Assembly (NCBI GenBank): GCA_020439945.1
Contig: JAGRPB010000026.1
Coordinates: 1 to 40,778, forward strand
DNA length: 40,778 nt
DNA from: Verrucomicrobiia bacterium
GTDB lineage: Bacteria > Verrucomicrobiota > Verrucomicrobiia > Verrucomicrobiales > DEV007
Direction of reading: 5' to 3'
The translations under genes were made by a program, and so were the position numbers. The notes under the pieces are model-generated. The model saw only the letters and a list, made by a program, of their open reading frames with translations. It was not told the DNA's origin and searched no databases. Shown here piece after piece: positions 38,207 through 40,778 of this stretch. The first letter of the stretch is position 1. Each line of letters starts with the position of its first letter.

Positions 38207-40778
38207 GAGTCCTTTTCTCCCTTCTTCTGGTCGGCATTTTCGGATTTCACGCGCTGATCGTGATACCGCTCCACGTTGTCCCAGTAGTTGGCCGCGTTCT
38301 GGCGGAACATCGATTCCCAGAGATCGAACTGGTCCTTGTTCAGAATTTCCTTCAGTTCCTTCTCGGGAATTCCCATCACCGGCGTGCCGATGCTGTAGTA
38401 CTGCAAATACCAGGGCGAATCGTAGGAACCGAACATCATTTCAATGTCGGGTCCGTAGGTCTCCAGCGATCGCTCGAGCTTTTGATCGAAGGCGATCGCC
38501 TGATCGGCGTTGAGACCGAAGCGCGACTCGAAAAACGAGCCAATCATCGCGGCAATCGCGGCATTGCGGCGCTGGCTGCGTTTTTCGGAAGCTTCCTTCC
38601 AGAGTTCCAACTGCGATGGTGTCAGTTTCCACTTCAGGTTGTTTTTCCAGAGATTGGAGTCGAGAGGATTTTCCATCCTCGTCCGGTAGTTGCTGGTGCC
38701 GGCGAGTTGGCGATGGATGGTCTGGGCATCCGCTCCCCGGACGCGTTGCCGGACAAAACGGGTGTAATCGGAATCCCAACGATTGGTGACCACTTCGATC
38801 GCGCCTTTCGCTGCCGTTTCGAGTTGGGAAACAATTTCCGGCGTGAGCTGGGCCGCTTTTCCGCAAACTTCGATTTCCGATACCGTGCGGAGCAGATTCT
38901 CCTCCGTCACTTCACGATTGCGGTGGTAAAGCACCTCGGTGATGGCGTTCTCCACGTACATGGCCCCGGCTTGCTTGGGTGGTTCGGGAATCTTCGCGTT
39001 CTGCGATCGTGAGTGACCGCGCGATTCCAGCATCGCGATCGCCTTTTCCCATCGCGTCCATTGGGTTTCGTCGAGGATCTGTTTGATCTTCTTCGAATCG
39101 AGCGCTCTCAGAGCGCGAGCGATATCCGCCACGCTCATGTAGAAATGCTGTTCGTCGAACTGGACGCCCAGCACCTCCGCCTGTTCCGAGCAAACGTTCG
39201 CGATTTTCTCCCACTGCTGCGGATCGATGCCGACCCATTCCTCGATTTCGGCGACAATCAGGCCGGAAAGGGCGCCTCGACGTCGTTCTTCCCGGTTGCG
39301 CTGCCAGGTCTCCCACAGTTTTCGCTCGTCCTCGGTCAGGATGGTTTCAAACACCTCCTTCCATGCCGGTTGATTCTGAGCTTCATCGCTGTCATCGAAT
39401 CCGAGCGGCACGCGACCCTGCTCCGTGTAATTCCGCCGCTGTTCATCGGAGAGGGTGTCGAGCCATTCCCGCGCACGCTTCTTCCAGTTGTCTAGGCTCT
39501 GTTCGATCGCTTTCTCGCCGGCCGTACGGACGGCTTTGGCGCGATCCTCTTCCAGATTCAACGAACCGATCACGTCGGCAATCCTGGGATCGAAACTGGC
39601 TTCGAATTGGGGCTTGTAGGAATCGGCCGTATTTTCGATCGCCTCGGCGATGCGCTTCGATTCCTCTTCCTCCCAGAGCGCCTGCTCCGCCTGCCAGGCG
39701 GCTTGTTGGGAGGGGGTCAGTGTTTTTTCCAGCGCTTCCGTCCAGGCGGGCAGTTCGGTGGGTTCAATCCCGGTCGTGGCAAAATGAAACCGGTTGGCTT
39801 CGATCACGGTTTCCCGTGACGAGCGCGGAAGACGACGAAAAATGTTGAGTCCGGCTTCAGACCATTTTTCCAGGCAGGTATCCACGGCCACCTTCGCCGC
39901 CTTCTTGAGGTTTTCCGATTGGGGTTCCTCCAACTTCGTGGTCTCGATGACCCGGTGCATTTCCTCGTCGATCAGTTCCTCAAACTCACTCCGTTGTCGT
40001 CCTTCCATGGTGGTGAGGATATTGGAAAACTTTTCCTCTTCCTTCTTCCGCTTCGTTTCAGAGGCCTCATTCCATTGGGTCAACTGGCCGGGAGAAAGCA
40101 CTTCCTTCAGCCCGTCCCGCCAGATCTTCGACTGGTGAAACTCCATCGGCGGAAACATGGAGGCGAAGCCGGTCCATCGATCTTCGAGGGTCCGGCGCAG
40201 AACGAAGGCCGTATCTTCACGGGCCGCCTGGAGATGAGCATCGACGGCCTTTTCGGCGAGTTTCTGCAATGATTCGGAGAGTTCTTTTGAATCGCTGTCG
40301 GGCGTGATCGCCTTCAGCACCTCTCCCGTGATGTCGTTCGCCGACTCACCATTCCTCGTTCCGTTTTCCTTGAAAAAACCGTCCAGAAATCTCTGAACCG
40401 CTTCCTCATGATTTCGGTTTTCCTCGGCGATCACCTTTTCGCGGGCAACGAAGGCTTCCTTGCCGATTACTCCGGAGATCGCGTCTTTCCAAACCTTCTG
40501 GGCGTGAGGTCGGGTGGCTTCGGTGCTTTGAAAACGATCGACAATGGATGCGGCTTTTTCCGTTCCCAGCTGCTGAAGCATGCCGCTGGAGTTGTAGTAA
40601 TATCGGGGTGCCATCCGGACCATCTGCACGGTCAGAAAATCGTGAAAGTCGTCCCGCCAGAGGGGCGATGCCGCGTCGACCGCTTTCTTCACCACCTCGG
40701 CGAGAGATTCCATTTCGGATTTCAGGAGGGAATGTTCCGCGCCGATCTTGATCAGCTCCGATTCCAATTCCTCGCCAG
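38203..40778 (-). CDS. Large helical protein with periodic tryptophan repeats (partial, N-terminus off the right edge)
   Basis: The frame stays open to the window edge, so the start is missing; 858 residues are visible. It is highly helical, acidic and basic, with no membrane segment in view. A motif W-x(3)-[LF]-x(3)-L-[ST]-x(6)-W with exactly 16 residues from Trp to Trp occurs four times, beginning at W216, W342, W469 and W707 (numbered from the TTG at 40767). Spacings are 126, 127 and 238 residues, that is one repeat unit of about 120-127. Two weaker copies lie near 552-573 and 804-817. The LTPSQ core recalls the LTxxQ motif of CpxP/Spy-type envelope proteins. Family unknown. It overlaps the toroid gene by 4 nt. 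Confidence 0.78.
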   Translation of the reverse strand, partial: GEELESELIKIGAEHSLLKSEMESLAEVVKKAVDAASPLWRDDFHDFLTVQMVRMAPRYYYNSSGMLQQLGTEKAASIVDRFQSTEATRPHAQKVWKDAISGVIGKEAFVAREKVIAEENRNHEEAVQRFLDGFFKENGTRNGESANDITGEVLKAITPDSDSKELSESLQKLAEKAVDAHLQAAREDTAFVLRRTLEDRWTGFASMFPPMEFHQSKIWRDGLKEVLSPGQLTQWNEASETKRKKEEEKFSNILTTMEGRQRSEFEELIDEEMHRVIETTKLEEPQSENLKKAAKVAVDTCLEKWSEAGLNIFRRLPRSSRETVIEANRFHFATTGIEPTELPAWTEALEKTLTPSQQAAWQAEQALWEEEESKRIAEAIENTADSYKPQFEASFDPRIADVIGSLNLEEDRAKAVRTAGEKAIEQSLDNWKKRAREWLDTLSDEQRRNYTEQGRVPLGFDDSDEAQNQPAWKEVFETILTEDERKLWETWQRNREERRRGALSGLIVAEIEEWVGIDPQQWEKIANVCSEQAEVLGVQFDEQHFYMSVADIARALRALDSKKIKQILDETQWTRWEKAIAMLESRGHSRSQNAKIPEPPKQAGAMYVENAITEVLYHRNREVTEENLLRTVSEIEVCGKAAQLTPEIVSQLETAAKGAIEVVTNRWDSDYTRFVRQRVRGADAQTIHRQLAGTSNYRTRMENPLDSNLWKNNLKWKLTPSQLELWKEASEKRSQRRNAAIAAMIGSFFESRFGLNADQAIAFDQKLERSLETYGPDIEMMFGSYDSPWYLQYYSIGTPVMGIPEKELKEILNKDQFDLWESMFRQNAANYWDNVERYHDQRVKSENADQKKGEKDS

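Overview
This is a GC-rich, densely coding stretch of bacterial chromosome with about 30 genes and no rRNA, tRNA, CRISPR array, integrase or transposase that I can see. The gene content points to the Planctomycetes-Verrucomicrobia group, most likely a Verrucomicrobiota genome. The cues are a secreted planctomycete-type cytochrome c fused to leucine-rich repeats, a Gfo/Idh/MocA oxidoreductase, a secreted sulfatase, a membrane Ser/Thr kinase with an N-terminal zinc ribbon, a eukaryote-like UDP-sugar pyrophosphorylase, and large secreted proteins of unknown function. The phylum is an inference from these families; no marker gene is present.

Layout. 1-3226 (minus): cytochrome c/LRR protein cut by the left edge, a Gfo/Idh/MocA oxidoreductase and a secreted 3D-domain protein. 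3347-5487 (plus): secreted alpha/beta hydrolase and a squalene/phytoene synthase. 5497-6543 (minus): RluD-type pseudouridine synthase. 6674-9250 (plus): Ser/Thr kinase. 9258-13470 (minus): an iron-sulfur cluster assembly block transcribed as Fur/PerR-type regulator, sufC, sufB, sufD, with a Per-box-like palindrome upstream of the regulator. 13632-17372 (minus): a three-gene group of a single-pass secreted protein, a double metallo-beta-lactamase protein and a polytopic membrane protein. 17468-22121 (plus): proC, a UDP-sugar pyrophosphorylase, a lipoprotein, a TlpA-like thiol-disulfide protein and a DUF2071 protein. A small membrane protein lies on minus at 22128-22421. 22517-26317 (plus): sulfatase, FHA protein and a C39-like cysteine peptidase. 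26330-33661 (minus): a secreted beta-sandwich protein, an ABC permease/ATPase pair, a PaaK-like CoA ligase, a DMT-like membrane protein and a 4HBT thioesterase. 33784-40778 (minus): a tightly coupled three-gene operon.

That last operon is the most unusual part. It encodes a large helical protein with evenly spaced tryptophan repeats (cut by the right edge), a secreted alpha-toroid protein of the terpene-cyclase/prenyltransferase fold, and a 1121-residue secreted protein with seven copies of a short beta-rich motif followed by a TlpA-type CGPC thioredoxin domain. The first two genes overlap by 4 nt and the last two are 7 nt apart, so they are probably made together and act together outside the cytoplasm.

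Two dispersed intergenic sequence families were found by eye. One is a palindromic element built on ACCCTCTTTGGT / GTCGGCGAC / CAACCCTGTTG, seen three times at gene 3' ends; one copy is a near-ideal intrinsic terminator. The other is an AT-rich ACTCATCACTC-type element, seen downstream of the hydrolase and as an inverted repeat between sufC and sufB. Most start codons have no Shine-Dalgarno sequence and are instead preceded by C/T-rich leaders.
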